Of a DNA stretch of 64,000 nt, positions 11,249 to 23,560 are shown one piece after another. The number at the start of each line of letters is the position of its first letter. Position 1 is the first letter of the stretch. The stretch covers positions 248,001 through 312,000 of the forward strand of contig NDFF03000029.1 in NCBI GenBank assembly GCA_002150815.3. The letters run 5' to 3'. A model generated the notes under the pieces. It was not told the origin of the DNA and ran no database searches. It saw only the letters and a program-made list of their open reading frames with translations. The stretch is from Grammothele lineata (lineage: Eukaryota > Basidiomycota > Agaricomycetes > Polyporales > Polyporaceae). The translations under genes were made by a program, and so were the position numbers.

Positions 11249-14078
11249 ATGATCGCCTTTCCTTCATCCGGTCTCGACCTACACCCTAGTGCTTCCGTCG
11301 ATGCTCTCCAACAGCGCTCTACCTACCTTCCTTTTCGCAGAATCTCTCTTCCGTCTGCGCCGAACCTCCAGCAGAACCGGCTCTCTATCGTCAGCACTAC
11401 GTCCTTTGACTCTCTTCCGGAGGAGGGCTCCCCGCCCGTCAGGGTTACGCCCGCAGTCATCCGGAATGCCGTCCGGCCACCCAAACCACGCCCATCACTA
11501 GTGGACGTCTCGCGGAGCCGCGTCAGGCGGAAGGATTCCCGCATAGTTGATGATCAGCGCGAGACCAAGCGCAGGAAGGTTATCACGGAGTTCTACGAGA
11601 CGGAGAAGTCATATCTGGATGGTCTGGAACTTATTTACTCGGTGCGCCTCTCCATCCACCCCTCACCTGCCCTCAGTGTGCACTGACCAGATACCCGAAG
11701 CATTTCTTGACACCCATCATCGCCTCCCTCGATACCCCCCAGCCTCTGCTCACCCGCGCGGAGCTCACATCCATCTTCTCCAACTTCATAGACATTTGGA
11801 ATCTGCACCGTTCGTTCTACGCCTCACTTACGACCTTCCTGAACACGTCCGCCTCGGCACGCGCACGAGAAGTCTTGCTCCCCCTTTCACCTGTCCTCCT
11901 CGCACACTTCCCCTACCTCTCACTCTACACCCCCTTCGTGAGCTCCTTCTCGGACGCGCTTGCATCCTACGCTGGGCTTCTGCGTAGCAATAGTGCCTTT
12001 GCGTCATTCATCGCGACACAAGAAGCAGACCCCCGATGCGGCAAGCTCAAGTTCCGGGACTGGCTGCTCACTATTGTGCAGCGATGTCCTCGGTATTTGT
12101 TGCTGCTGAAGGACATGATCAGCTGTACAGACCCCGAGGATCCCGAGTACACATCCCTCACCGCGGTCCATACGCTCGTGTCTAAGAGTAGGTTTCATGG
12201 ACTGACTATATGTTTCAGTACTAACCAACGCATACCTAGTCACCATGTCGTTGAACACATCATTACACACACACGCTCAGACACTCTCCCTCCTCGCGCT
12301 CCAGCGCAATACCGCAAACCTGCCCTTTCAACTCATCACACCCGGCCGAACATTCCTCCAGCGTGCCTCCCTCCTGCAGCTCGAGGGCTCGACACCCAAG
12401 GAGCGCGAGTTCCTTTTGTTTTCCGACTGTCTTATGTGGCTCGCCAGCGCCGACGGCGACGTCTTCTCCGACAAGTGGAACGCGCTCTCGTCGCCCCCCG
12501 TTACCGGTGCCTTCAACCTCCCGGATGCAGCGCGTTCCCGAACACGGAGCGACGCGGACGCGGACGTGATGCACAGACGCAAATCGCTCTTACAGCTGAA
12601 GCTGAACGGGAGTCCGCGCAAGAAGCGACAGGCTAGCTCTGGAGTGGACGAGCGTTGGATCTACCGGGGACATGTCGAGCTCGTCGACCTTGAAGTGGTC
12701 GTGAGTAGACACGCATCTGGCGATACGCGTGAACACGGCTTCGAGCTGCTCAGTCCACACCAGTCGTTTGCGGTCTATGCAGGTGCGTCAATGACGTCAT
12801 CGTGACGCGCACCGTGCTGACTTGGGTCTTGAGCAGTGAGCGACGAAGAGCGCGACGAATGGGTGACAGCGATCCGGAACGCAAAGTCGTCGCTACTCGT
12901 TTCATTGAGCGTTATGCAGCTCAATTCGACCTTGACATCGTCAGCGTCGACGCAGCACCTCCGCCGTACACTTCAAGCGCTGCCGTATGCGCCGGACGAC
13001 GAATCGAAGCCCAAGCGGGGCAAGGTCGAGCATTTTGTGCCTGCTGTCTGGGTTCCGGATGGTAAGACTGAGAGCTGTATGCGCTGTGGACGGACGTTCG
13101 GCTGGAGAAGGAGGAGGCATCACTGTCGGTTATGCGGACGGTGTGTGTGCGGGAGCTGCTCTGGAAAGGTGTGTACTCGTGGTAGCCCGCCAAGCCGCAT
13201 ATTGACGCCTTCGCTATTAGACGTTCTTTATCGTTGACTCGGATAAGGACTCCAAGTGCGCTCGCGCTTGCGAAGCCTGCTACGACACCGTCTTCCCCCT
13301 TCTTGAGGAACCCTCAACACCGCGGATGACTGTCGCCGCAGGCACAACGCATTCACACTTCACGCTCTCGGGTCTCAAGAGCATGCCATGTCTGCTCCTC
13401 AATGATGATGAGAACGCCCCTTCCCACTCCGCCTCGGCCCTCATGGCTATCGACCTCGACTCCCCACCTCCGGCCCCCAAACGCCCCTTAACACGCATCT
13501 ACGACGAGTCGCCACTAGAGGAAGAGGACGAAGAGCAGCCACAGGGTGGCTCCCCCGTCGCAGCCATGCGCTTCAAACCCGTGGCGCGCCCAAAGAGCTA
13601 CGTCCAGATCCTCGAGGAGTTCCAGGAGCGCAACGCCGCCTCGTCCTCCGCGTCGCCCACGCCGAGCCCGCGGGCCTCACGCTTCAGCGTGCATAGCGCA
13701 GCGCTGACTATGGGCGAACTCGACGAACGCGACGAGGACCTGCTCACGCTTGCCGACGGGGGCGACTCGGACGACGCGGACGCGGACGCGGATGTGGACG
13801 TACGTAGCAGGAGCGCTGCCCCGAGCCCGCGCAAGGAGAACACGGCGCGCCGGAGCAAGCGCTTCTCGCTCCCCGCCGTCGCGCTGCAGACGAACCCGGT
13901 CACTGCGCGTCCGGTCGGGGACGGGAGGGGGCAACGGATCTCACTCGTCATGAGTAAGAGCGCGCTGCCGCACGTCCGTGGTCATGCCTCCCACAAGTCG
14001 AGGGAGAGCGGCCTTGGAAAGCGCCATAGTATGGCAGCGGGAAGGCTCTCGGAGCTGCTTGGACGGGCGAAGGACTAG
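11249..14078 (+). CDS. Rho guanine-nucleotide exchange factor with DH, PH and FYVE domains (Don1/FGD-like)
   Basis: Predicted to load GTP onto a Rho-family GTPase, probably Cdc42, at PI3P-containing membranes. Five exons fit, with junctions near 11640/11701, 12190/12241, 12781/12837 and 13168/13221. Order: a short polar N-terminus; a DH domain opening with VITEFYETEKSYLDGLELIY and including FSNFIDIWNLHRSF and QRCPRYLLLLKDM; a PH-like region (FQLITPGRTFLQRASLLQ to DEERDEWVTAIRNAK); a FYVE finger with WVPD, RRRHHCRLCG and paired cysteines; then a roughly 270-residue low-complexity, acidic and serine-rich tail. The domain order matches the FGD family of animals and Don1 of Ustilago maydis, a Cdc42 GEF needed for cell separation. 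The exact N-terminus is uncertain because the frame stays open upstream. The finger contains every basic residue of the RRHHCR signature, so PI3P binding is likely. Confidence 0.88.
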
Positions 14079-14556
14079 TTGCGTGGGGGTCAGTGAGGTC
14101 GGTGTGTCTGGGTATACGGACTTCTCTTGTTGGGCGAGCGTGATCCTAGCCGCTGTCTTTCTTGCGGTCTTGCTGCCACCGGAGGACGGTGCTTTCTTGT
14201 GAGATTGGTGACGACTTTAATGATAATGACTGTACGGTTCTGGAGAACGATAGATACGCGCATATACCTCCCCCCCGCTTTCATAGTATGTATTTTTGGA
14301 CAATTCGCATACTCCCGCTCGTCTTCACGACATATCATGTACCCCGAGGTTCGCGCAGGACACAGAGAAATCAATAATGTATCTGTACTCGGTACATGCG
14401 ATCGAGCATCCAAACGTACGGTTGACACAAAGCCGACACACGATATTACAAGCAGACTCTCGTACAATACACACTCGACTAATGCGGATACGTTTCGCGA
14501 GCCGACCACACCAAATATCCGTTTACATGACGCCCCGCTCCCTAGGCCTCAACACT
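14079..14556. other. Short region between convergent RhoGEF and TPR-like genes
   Basis: About 480 bp of shared 3' flank. It is less GC-rich than the coding sequence on either side. No gene or element seen. Confidence 0.4.
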
Positions 14557-17421
14557 CTACGCGACCTCCTCCAGCTCGCACAGGAACACTGCCGCCATCC
14601 ACGCGAGTACGACCTCCACGCGCGGCCCATGCAGCGGGATATTGATGTTGAGCGGCTTCTTGCCCTTGCCCATCCCGCCCGGGAGCGCAATCGCGCCGCG
14701 CATCGCAGCCCCGCTCCCGCTCCCACTCCCGCCCCTCGCGTCCGCCGCGGCCTGCTCCGCCTTCTCCCGCTGCCGCCGGGTGACGGGCGCAAGCAGGACG
14801 CGCGCCGCGTCCAGCGCCTCGACTAGCGTCTCCCGCCTGGGCTCTGCGTCCTCCGAGCTGCTGCCACCGATTGACGGGGAGGGAGGCGCGGAGGTTGAGG
14901 AGGTCTGGGTCCAGTCGGTCTCGCCTTGGTGGTGGGGGTGCAAGTACTGGGAACCGCTGCTACTGCTGGAGCCGTTGACTCCAAAGGCGTGCGCTGAGGC
15001 GGATGACGCGGACCTAGAACCGGAACCAGAGCCGGAGCCGGAGCCGGACGGGCCGTCGTCGAGCTCGGGCGAGGGGGGCGTTGACACGCGGCTCGTCTCC
15101 TTTGCCTTCATGGAGCGCGGCGACGGCGGGTAGTCGATTGCGAGCTGCTGTTGTTGCTGCTGCCCGCGAGGCGGCTGCACACCGGTCCGCCAGCCCCCGG
15201 CGAGGCGCTCGAGGACCTCGACGAACTCGGCTTGTGCCATCGAACGCGGGGGGAGGAAGATGGGGTAGCCCTCGAGGCCGTCGACGAGCGCCGCTGCGCG
15301 CGCGAACGCGGGGAGCAGTGCGGGAAAGTCTCCGAGTAGTAGGTGCCCGAGCAGCACGCTGAAGTGGCTCTCGACGAGCAGAGGGTGGTACGTCGTGAAT
15401 ACTGGGGGCGCGTCGGGCACCGGAGGGGGAGGGGTACTTTGGCTGCCGGGGCGGAGCGACTCCGAGAGGAGGAACGCGTACTCGGTGCGCGCCGCGATGT
15501 CCGCGTCTCCATGCCCGGGTGGGCCCTCGAGCGTGTCAAAGTGCGCGAGGAACTGGCGGTGGTCGCGCATGCTCTTCTTCACCAGCCCGAGCACTTGCTC
15601 CCGGAAAGCGGGCTCCGCTAGCACGGCGCGGTACGCAAGCAGCTTCTCGCCGTCGGCCCGCCCGAGAGGCCCGTCGGGGTTCCCGACTTCGACCCCGCCG
15701 TACTTGCCGTTCTCGACGTAGCACAGGCGCATCTCCGCGCCGTCTATCGAAGAGATCTTCCGGATGCCCTCGAGCCTGAAAATCGCGTCCTCGATCAGGA
15801 ACACCGCGTGCTGGAGGTACGCCGCCGCGCGGAGGAAGAGGCATTGCGGCTCGATAGGCTCGGGCGCGTCGGGAAGCACCGAAGGGTGGAGCAGGATCGG
15901 CTCCCCGTCTGGGCCTTCGACGCTGACGCCGTCCATCCCCCCTGCGCTCGCGCTCGTCCCGTTCGGCGGTGCCTGCCCATTCGTCTTGCTGCCCCCGGCT
16001 TTGCCTTTCTTCTTCTTGGACCCTTTTCCTCGCTGTTTGTCGCCGAGGTTGCTATTCATGTGTGCGGTCCGGGCCTTCCGAAGAGTGCGGGCTTCCCTGA
16101 TGGCATGGGTAAAGTCCTTCACGGCCTGGGCATACTCATCCCGGAAGCAGTGGACGATTCCTCGTGTGCGGTAGAACTCGAGTCGATGAGGATTGATCGC
16201 TATTAGTTCGTCCAGGACCTGAGTCGAAGTGGACTCGGCGAGTTGCCTGGGCAGAAGCATTCGTGAGAGCGACCACAAACCTAATATGACGCATACCTGG
16301 AGGGTATCTTTTCGTGGAAGAAATGCACATATCGTGCATCGACATCGTGGGGGTCTGTCCAGCAGCTCTAGCATCGTAAGGGGGATTCACGCAGATAGAT
16401 GACGTACCGTATTTCAATACGCGTTCCGCGATATCATCGAAGACGCTTCCGCCCTGCATGACCATGACACTTGACGCGATCTCGTCGGTCTTGTACGCTG
16501 CCGCGAGCTTCTGCACCGCAAGGGCACGCAGTCGGTGTATGCGCATAGCGGACATCGCGACGTTCCGGCCTCCGCCGTCACCCAACGGGTTGAGGCCGAG
16601 GGATTGGGCGGTCGCCCATGCGCTGCCGTTCATCCCGGGTCCGCCGCGCAAGGAACCTAGCGCGGCAGCAGACATGCCCGAGCTCGCGCGGACGGAGAGC
16701 TCCGCAGCCTCATCAATCAGTCTTCGGATGTGCGCGACGGACCGGAACACGCCCGGGTCGATCGGAGGCGGGGTTGCCTTGCCTGGGCTAGGGGAAGGGA
16801 ACGGGGGCGGGGGCGGTAAGGTGGCGAACGCGTTACGAGGCGAGTCCGGGGGAGAGTAGTCTCCAAGGCTGGCAAAACCGCGGTCGCGCTGCTTCTGGGA
16901 AGCATTCGAGAGCGAGGGGGAAGTGGGGGAAGGGAGGGGAGGAAACTTGAAGTCTGCGGCAGAGAGCGTTGCAGGGTCAAGGTTCAGAAGGAGCAAGGAC
17001 TCCAGGAGCTCAACGGGAAGTTGCAGCCAAGGACCCTTATTTGCAAGACCTGCATGAGATACAAGCTCGGGATGGTAGACAGAGGCGGACGTACGTGATA
17101 GGAGCTGATATACCGCCAGTGCTTATTGCGACTGATGCATAGCACCGGCGGCTTGTCGTCGTCGTGTGTACCTGTAGCTCCCGCTGCTGCGTCTTTCGCT
17201 TTCCCACTCTTCTTAGACTTTTTCTTTTTCTTCTTCTTGGAAGGGGCTGCACCCCCAAGCGAGCCGTTCGCAGGCGAGCAGAGCGGAGGGTCGGGGGTGG
17301 GAGAGCTCGATCGCGAACTCTGAGTGGACGGTGGGGTGGGGAGCATCGTTTCGCTCATATCGTCGCGGTCGTCAGCGGGAGTGTCCATACAGTCGTCGGC
17401 GATGGTGGTGGTGGAGGTCAT
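14557..17421 (-). CDS. TPR-like protein of unknown function
   Basis: Three exons on the minus strand fit in phase, with junctions near 17090/17035 and 16407/16332. The product is roughly 900 residues. The N-terminus is disordered and includes a lysine run (SKKKKKKKSKKSGKAK). The middle exon starts GPWLQLPVELLESLLLLNLD and contains predicted helices, a proline/serine linker and RIHRLRALAVQKLAAAYKTD. The last exon has a TPR-type pair (VLDELIAINPHRLEFYRTRG and FRDEYAQAVKDFTHAIREA), a second basic low-complexity insert, helical segments, then Gly-Ser repeats before a hydrophobic C-terminus. I recognise only a TPR-like solenoid and cannot assign a pathway. The start at 17421 was preferred over 17511 because it precedes the composition change. 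Earlier Met codons stay in frame. Confidence 0.72.
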
Positions 17422-18127
17422 GGAGGTGGTGGGCACTGACAGAGAGCGGTCCGGAATATGACCCAGACGCTCGTGTACTGAAAAGCCTACTATCCCTGTT
17501 TGGTAAGACAACGTTTGTGGCTATTACTAGTAGTACTGCTTGTCCTCATCCACATATCCTCGTAACGCGCGCACAGCAAACCCCTTTTGCACAAGGCCGT
17601 TTGTGCGCACGTAGTCTCTGCGCGTTATGTTCGCTCGCATTGCGACGAGCAAGCCTTGGGATCCGCTATTGGCAAGACTGATGGGTCGCGAGGCGCGCGA
17701 CCTGGGCGCGATGACTGTCAATCAAAGGATGGAGCGGGCAGATGTCGGTGCGCGTCGTGTCTGACGATCGCTGCGACGCGCGTTGGCCAGTCCTCATCGA
17801 CGCGCTCACCATGGATCCACCATCCCTCAACGCCGCCCTCCTCCCCGCTGAACCGCCGACCACCGCTCGCAACCATACCGGTCCTCGGCCAACCATGGTC
17901 TCACGATGCGTCATGTATCAACGGCCCGCGTCGCGCTGTGCCTCGCAGGCTGCGCACGACCTTTGACGCCGCTGGAACGTAAACACCTCTCCTCCATACC
18001 CTGCTCAACGTCTAAGTCGGCGACACGACGGTGCGCCTGACCCCCCACGCTCTCTTCTGCCGACCGCCTATCTCCCCTTCGGACGGTCTTCGACCCCTGC
18101 TTCGACCCCACGGGATAGGGTGGAAGC
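17422..18127. other. Divergent promoter region between TPR-like and GH31 genes
   Basis: About 700 bp between two divergently transcribed genes, so it should hold both promoters. I see no clear TATA box and no gene. Confidence 0.4.
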
Positions 18128-21100
18128 ATGGTGGCTCTCAGCATGACGTTATATGCGGACTCTGAGTCCTATAAAGACCCTCGACGGCCGTTCCGACGAG
18201 ACCTGCGCAACCTCCGCCTCCTCTTGAGGTACCTCATCTTTGTCATGGTCGCAAGCTTCCTCGCGGGCGCCCTGGCCCTCGCCGCAGCGATGTTCATCGG
18301 GCGGGAGTATTCACCTCGTTTGATAGGGCTATGGGGTGGGAGTGTGTTGCAAGAACAGACATTCTCGGGGAATGTTTCCTCGTGTCCAGGTATGTCGCCT
18401 TCTTTTTGCATCTGCTTCCTCCCCAAGCCTATTTTGCGGCAAGCGTGCCGCACGAATCAAGCGACGTCATGGAAGATGCGGATGCACGGGCCGACATGTG
18501 GGCGCAGGGACAAGCCTGGACTGAAGGGCTCCCGCCTAGGCCGGACAGACATGTTTCATTTCGGGTGTCGCGCTGTTTACTTCGTGCATCCGCGACTCTG
18601 GGACATTTGTGTTGCCAGTAGCCAGACCCGCTGTCATTTGCCCTGCATGGGTTCATGGAGGGAGCAGCGCTGACACTTCGGCGCTAGGATATAATCTGGC
18701 ATCTCTACACGAGACGGAAAATGGCCTGACTGCAAAGTTGAATCTCGCCGGTCCGGCGTGCAAAGCATTCGGTCACGACATTGCAAATCTTACGTTAGAA
18801 GTCACCTATGATACCCAGACTCGGTACGTGTTCAGGATTGTGGTACTCCAATCCGTCCTAACCCAATCCCAGACTGCACGTTAACATTTACGACACGGCT
18901 CGGACACAATTTACGATCCCTTCCTCCGTTATTGAGCTCGGCCCGAGCTCACATGACAGGTCGCTCAAGCGTAACTCTGACCTCGTCTTCAACTACGAAT
19001 CATCCCCATTCGCATTCTGGATCACCCGCCGCTCAGATCCGGATGCTTTCCCCCTCTTCGACACTCGCCTATCGTCCCTACCGCGAACGCCCATAGCCCC
19101 AGTTATCCCCTCGGACAAGCGCACGGCCTTTGATGGCTTCCCACTCGTGTTTGAGGATCGTTACCTTCAACTGACCTCGGCCCTCCCGTACGATACGAAT
19201 ATCTATGGCCTCGGCGAGGTCGTGGCCAGTAGCGGCTTCCGTCGCGATGTTGGTACCCGAGGCGGCGAAGGCACCATCCAGACGATGTGGGCGCGCGACA
19301 AGCAAGACCCTATTGATGAAAACATGTAAGGGTCCGGATCCCGCATACCCGATAAAAGCGGTGCTTATGAACATTGTACAGCTATGGCTCACACCCGATA
19401 TACCTCGAGCACCGGTACAACAACGCCACGAAGAAGTCTCAATCTCACGGAGTCTTTCTGTTCAAGTGAGCGAGAGTTTGCCTATGATTTCATCCGGCCG
19501 TTGAACTCGCCGCTCCCTCAGTCCCGTTGGCTCAGACATACTCATCATGACCCCACCATCCTCCTCCGTCTCGCTGCTCCAATACCGTTTACTAGGCGGC
19601 ACACTCGACCTGTACTTCCTCTCTGGCCCAAGCCCGCAGGACGTCATCGAGCAATACGGCGCCCTTGTCGGGCTGCCCACCTGGCAACCTCTGTGGGGCT
19701 TCGGCTTCCAGCTCTGTCGCTGGGGATACACCTCCATCGAGGACACGCGGAACCAGGTCCGGCGCATGCGCGAGGCGAATATCCCGCTTGAGGTCATGTG
19801 GAACGATATTGACTTGTACCACGATTTCCGTGACTTCACCACGGACCCGGTTAATTTCCCTGCTGAGGGGATGCGAGAGTTTATTCGCGAGCTGGTGAGC
19901 AAGTTAGTTGTCATACAATGTGGATGTTCATTCTGACGTGTGTTTCAGGCGGCGAATCACCAGTATTATATCCCAATCGTCGACGCTGCCGTCGCTCACC
20001 AGACAAATGCGACCGATGTTGTAAGTACGCCATTCTGATCAACCGTAGAGATGCTTACGCGGACGCTAGTATGACCCATATACGCGAGGCAATGAGATGT
20101 AAGTATTAGGGCGGCAAGCTGTGCACGATCTAGCTAAAGTCTACTCAGGGACGTCTGGATCAAGAACCCCGATGGGTCCGAGTATGTTGGTCAAGTCTGG
20201 CCAGGATACACGGTATGCATGGGCCTTCCGTGACGGGGTCTTGCGCTGATGTCCTTTCTAGGTCTTCCCAGACTGGTTCTCCGAGAATGCCAGCGCGTAC
20301 TGGATCGAAGCTCTCACAAATTGGTCCAACTCCGGTGTCGAGTTCTCCGGTATCTGGCTGGACATGAACGAGATCTCTTCCTTCTGCAACGGGTCATGGT
20401 ACGCTAACACTCGGGGATATGTGCGTTCTCAGGTCCTGACGTGTCTATAGCGGAACCGGTGCCGATTGGACGGACACGTCTGTACCATTCCTGCTGCCTG
20501 GGGATCCTGGCCGCCCTGTCCTCATTTATCCTGAGGGGTAAGTACTGTGTCCTGGTTGTCGTGCCATTATAGCAACTTAACGCTATCGTTACAGGTATGA
20601 CTCCACAGTCTCGGGACCTAGCGGTAACATTACTGTCGATGGCAAGCTGACCTACAGCGAGGCAGCGATGAGCAAACACTGGCGACGTGAGCTCGACGAC
20701 GGCCATGAGATCGACGTGAACTCGCCTCCATATGCAATCCATAACGGTATGTCAAAGCGACCATCTCACTTCAGCGAAGCTGACGATCTGGACTTTCAGC
20801 TGCTGGTGACCTCATGGCGCACACAATCGCTCCGAACGCTTCTCACGCAAACGGTTTCGTGGAGCTCGACGTGCACAACCTCTGGGCTCTCATGGAGCAA
20901 ACAGTCACGCACGCCGCCCTGCTGCAGATCCGCGACGGCAAGCGGCCCTTCATCATCTCGCGCTCGACGTTCGCGGGCTCGGGCAAGTGGTCCGGACACT
21001 GGCTTGGGGACAACTGGTCCAAGTGGTCGTACATGCACTACAACATCCAGGGCGTGCTCCAGTTCCAGCTCTTCCAGGTCCCGATGGTCGGCGCGGACAC

Positions 21101-22064
21101 GTGCGGGTTCGAGACGAACACGGACGAGGAGCTGTGTAATCGCTGGATGCAGCTCAGCGCGTTCTTGCCGTTTTATAGGAACCATAATATCCTTGGGGCT
21201 ATTCCCCAAGAGCCCTACGTCTGGGACAGCGTGGCGGAGGCGTCGCGCACGGCCATCAATATCCGCTACAGCCTGCTGCCATACTGGGTACGCTCTTCCC
21301 GTCTCCTTAGCAAAGCGCATATACTGACCCTGCGACGGCTCTAGTACACGCTCTTCGCCAACTCATCCATGCACGGCTCCGCCCCCGTCCGCGCGCTCTT
21401 CTTCGAGTTCCCGGACGAGCCCGAGCTCTTCGGGATCGACTCCCAGTTCCTCGTCGGCCGCGACATCCTCGTCACGCCCGTGCTCACGCCCAACGCCTCC
21501 ACCGTCACCGGCGTCTTCCCCGGGCGCGGCGCCGTCACCTGGCGGGACTGGTACACGCACGCTCCCGTCCCCATCCCCGCTTCCTCGCCTACAGACAGCT
21601 CCAACTCCAAACTCGAGGTGACGCTCCCCGCGCCCCTGGGCCATATCAACGTACACATCCGGGACGGCGCTGCGCTCCTCCTGCACGCGCAGCCCGCGTA
21701 CACGACCGCAGAGACGCGCGCGGGCCCGTACGCGCTCCTCGTCAGCGCGGATCCTAACGGAAGGGCGTTCGGGACGGCGTACGTGGACGACGGGGAGACG
21801 ATGCCGCCCACCCCGAACGCGACGCTCACATTTGTCGCAAGGCCGGGGGAGCTGAGGGTCGAGGGGAGGGGGGATTATGTGGTCGAGCAGAGGCTGGAGA
21901 GTGTCACGGTCCTTGGGGCTGGGAAGGGTGTGCCGACGGAGGTTAGGGTGGATGGGAGGGTTGTGGATGCTTCAGGTTGGTCGTTTGATGGGGGTTTGGA
22001 GAAGCTGGTGGTGGAGGGGCTGGGGATTGACCTGAACCAGGGGGCGACGCTGACATGGCGGTGA
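18128..22064 (+). CDS. GH31 family alpha-glucosidase, secretory pathway
   Basis: Retaining alpha-glucosidase predicted to release glucose from alpha-glucans outside the cell or in the secretory pathway. More than ten exons fit, for roughly 950-970 residues. The nucleophile region GIWLDMNEISSFCNG lies near 20350-20397 and the acid/base region GHWLGDNWSKW near 20995-21027. Other GH31 marks are YGLGEVV, PLWGFGFQLCRWGY, EVMWNDID and FYRNHN, with the C-terminal beta-sandwich in the last exon. The N-terminus is unusual: 34 mostly polar and basic residues precede a hydrophobic stretch (LRYLIFVMVASFLAGALALA), so the longest form would be a type II membrane protein. A Met at 18245 would instead give a short signal peptide. 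Intron 1 is about 300 nt. Many N-glycosylation sequons agree with secretion. Confidence 0.92.
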
Positions 22065-22296
22065 GGAGCTTGAGGCCCTTTGTGTTGTTGCTGTACGTTA
22101 CAGTCGATTGCTGCTGGATCATTCTGAGCTACTTACATAGATGGATGGATGACTCGGTCTCTCTCGGATTGTATTTTGTAGCTGGATTTTGTATGTACCC
22201 CGAGTCAAGCTGGGTGATTTCCCGGGGTATTTGCACCAACTTGCGCACGGGCGCACTACATGGCACGACAGGCAAAAACGGTATTATAAAACTACG

Positions 22297-23210
22297 TTAC
22301 TGGGCCTTTCGCTGCACCTCTGCGCGCACCGCACTCGTCTCCGCCCTCACTGCATCCGCAATCGCAGTTAGATGCCTAGAAACGACAGGCAACACGAAGA
22401 CCGCCGCCGCAGCGACTACCGCAAGGAGCAAACCCGCAGTGGGCACGACGGAGGCCGGTACAAGACCCAAGTACAGTGGTTCGAGTGTCACTATGAACTC
22501 GATCGGCTCGAGCCTCCTGAAGGTAGCCTCGCGCGCTACGGGCTGCGCGAAGACACCCGTGCTGACGGCGCGTATCCGCGCGAACATCCGGCGGGTGAGA
22601 GGGCCCCGATGTACCTGCGGTGGTGTCTCTGCGTTTTGCGCCTCGATGTGACGGGGATCGGTAGCTTTGTGGAGGTCGTCAATGGAGAGCGTCTCTATCC
22701 GAAAGTCCGCTGGGGACTTCACATCCCCAGGTGCACCGCACTCCAATCAGCACGTCATCCATTCGACGGTAGCTAGCACACTCACTGAAGCCGGCCACGA
22801 CACCCGCAGCGTGAACCGCGAGAAGCGCGTCCACGCAGGCGCGTCCGTTCCGAGCGCAAGCCACAGCTCGTGCTCGCACGCGCCCGGCTTCGAGGGCTCG
22901 CAGACCTCCGGCAGCGGCGTGTACAGCTGCGCGGGCACGACGCTGAATTGCCTCTCAGCGCTGCCCCCTGCGTCCGACGGGGCGAGAGTTGGCCTAAGGG
23001 AGGAGCGAGTGTCACGGACGTTAGTGGACGCGAGGGCGGGCGGGTGGGGCAGGTGAAGGTGGTGACGCACCACGACGCTGCCGCTTGGGGCAGGGCGGCG
23101 TCTGGACCGAGCGAGACGTCGAAGTTGACGATCTCGGTGTTCGCGAGCGCGAGGAGCGGCGCTTGGGCGACGCAGACGAGGAGCGCGAGCAGTTCCCTTG
23201 GTAGACGCAT
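22297..23210 (-). CDS. Single-pass secretory-pathway membrane protein, possibly PIG-X/Pbn1-like
   Basis: Exons are 23210-23071, 22993-22786 and about 22716-22297. The phases agree, and the product is about 255 residues. An alternative acceptor at 22740 adds eight residues. The N-terminus is a classic signal peptide (MRLPRELLALLVCVAQAPLL). A lumenal domain with a cysteine pair (EVCEPSKPGACEHELWLALG) and FTLRVSWPAS follows, then one C-terminal membrane span (VPTAGLLLAVVAAAAVFVLP) and a short basic tail. Size and topology resemble human PIG-X, the stabilising partner of GPI mannosyltransferase I in the ER. That family is weakly conserved, so the assignment is tentative. The gene is convergent with the GH31 gene and divergent from the small gene at 23561. 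Confidence 0.68.
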
Positions 23211-23560
23211 ATGTGCACCTGTTCTTTGATTATACGCACTTCAGGGAATGCGTCGGTGTGCGACTGGCCCAAATGCCAATGGAAGAGGAAGATGAAGAGC
23301 GCGCGTGGCCCGCCGATCACCCCGAATGCGGAAGGCGTTTAGGTTCGACGGTGGCGCCTGGCCCGTGCTCCTTCCAGCCCTGGAGCGGCCTGGTCAGCTG
23401 CCCCGGCCTCTCCTCGCATTATATACGCCTCGACGTCGCGCCCTTCCTGCCCTCACCGTCGCACAGCACGCACTCGCTCCGCTCTCGCCCGCACACGCCG
23501 TCCCCACAGTCATATCCCAAGGTTCATTCCCCCACACCTCTCCCGTGCCTAGACTACATT
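23211..23560. other. Divergent promoter region of about 350 bp
   Basis: It separates the minus-strand membrane-protein gene and the plus-strand small gene, and should contain both promoters. It is C-rich with TATATA-like bases near 23420. No gene is seen. Confidence 0.4.

Noticed and set aside
15000..15080. CCGGAGCCGGAGCC repeat resembling a microsatellite
   Set aside because: It encodes the Gly-Ser repeat of the TPR-like protein, so it is part of a gene and not a separate element.
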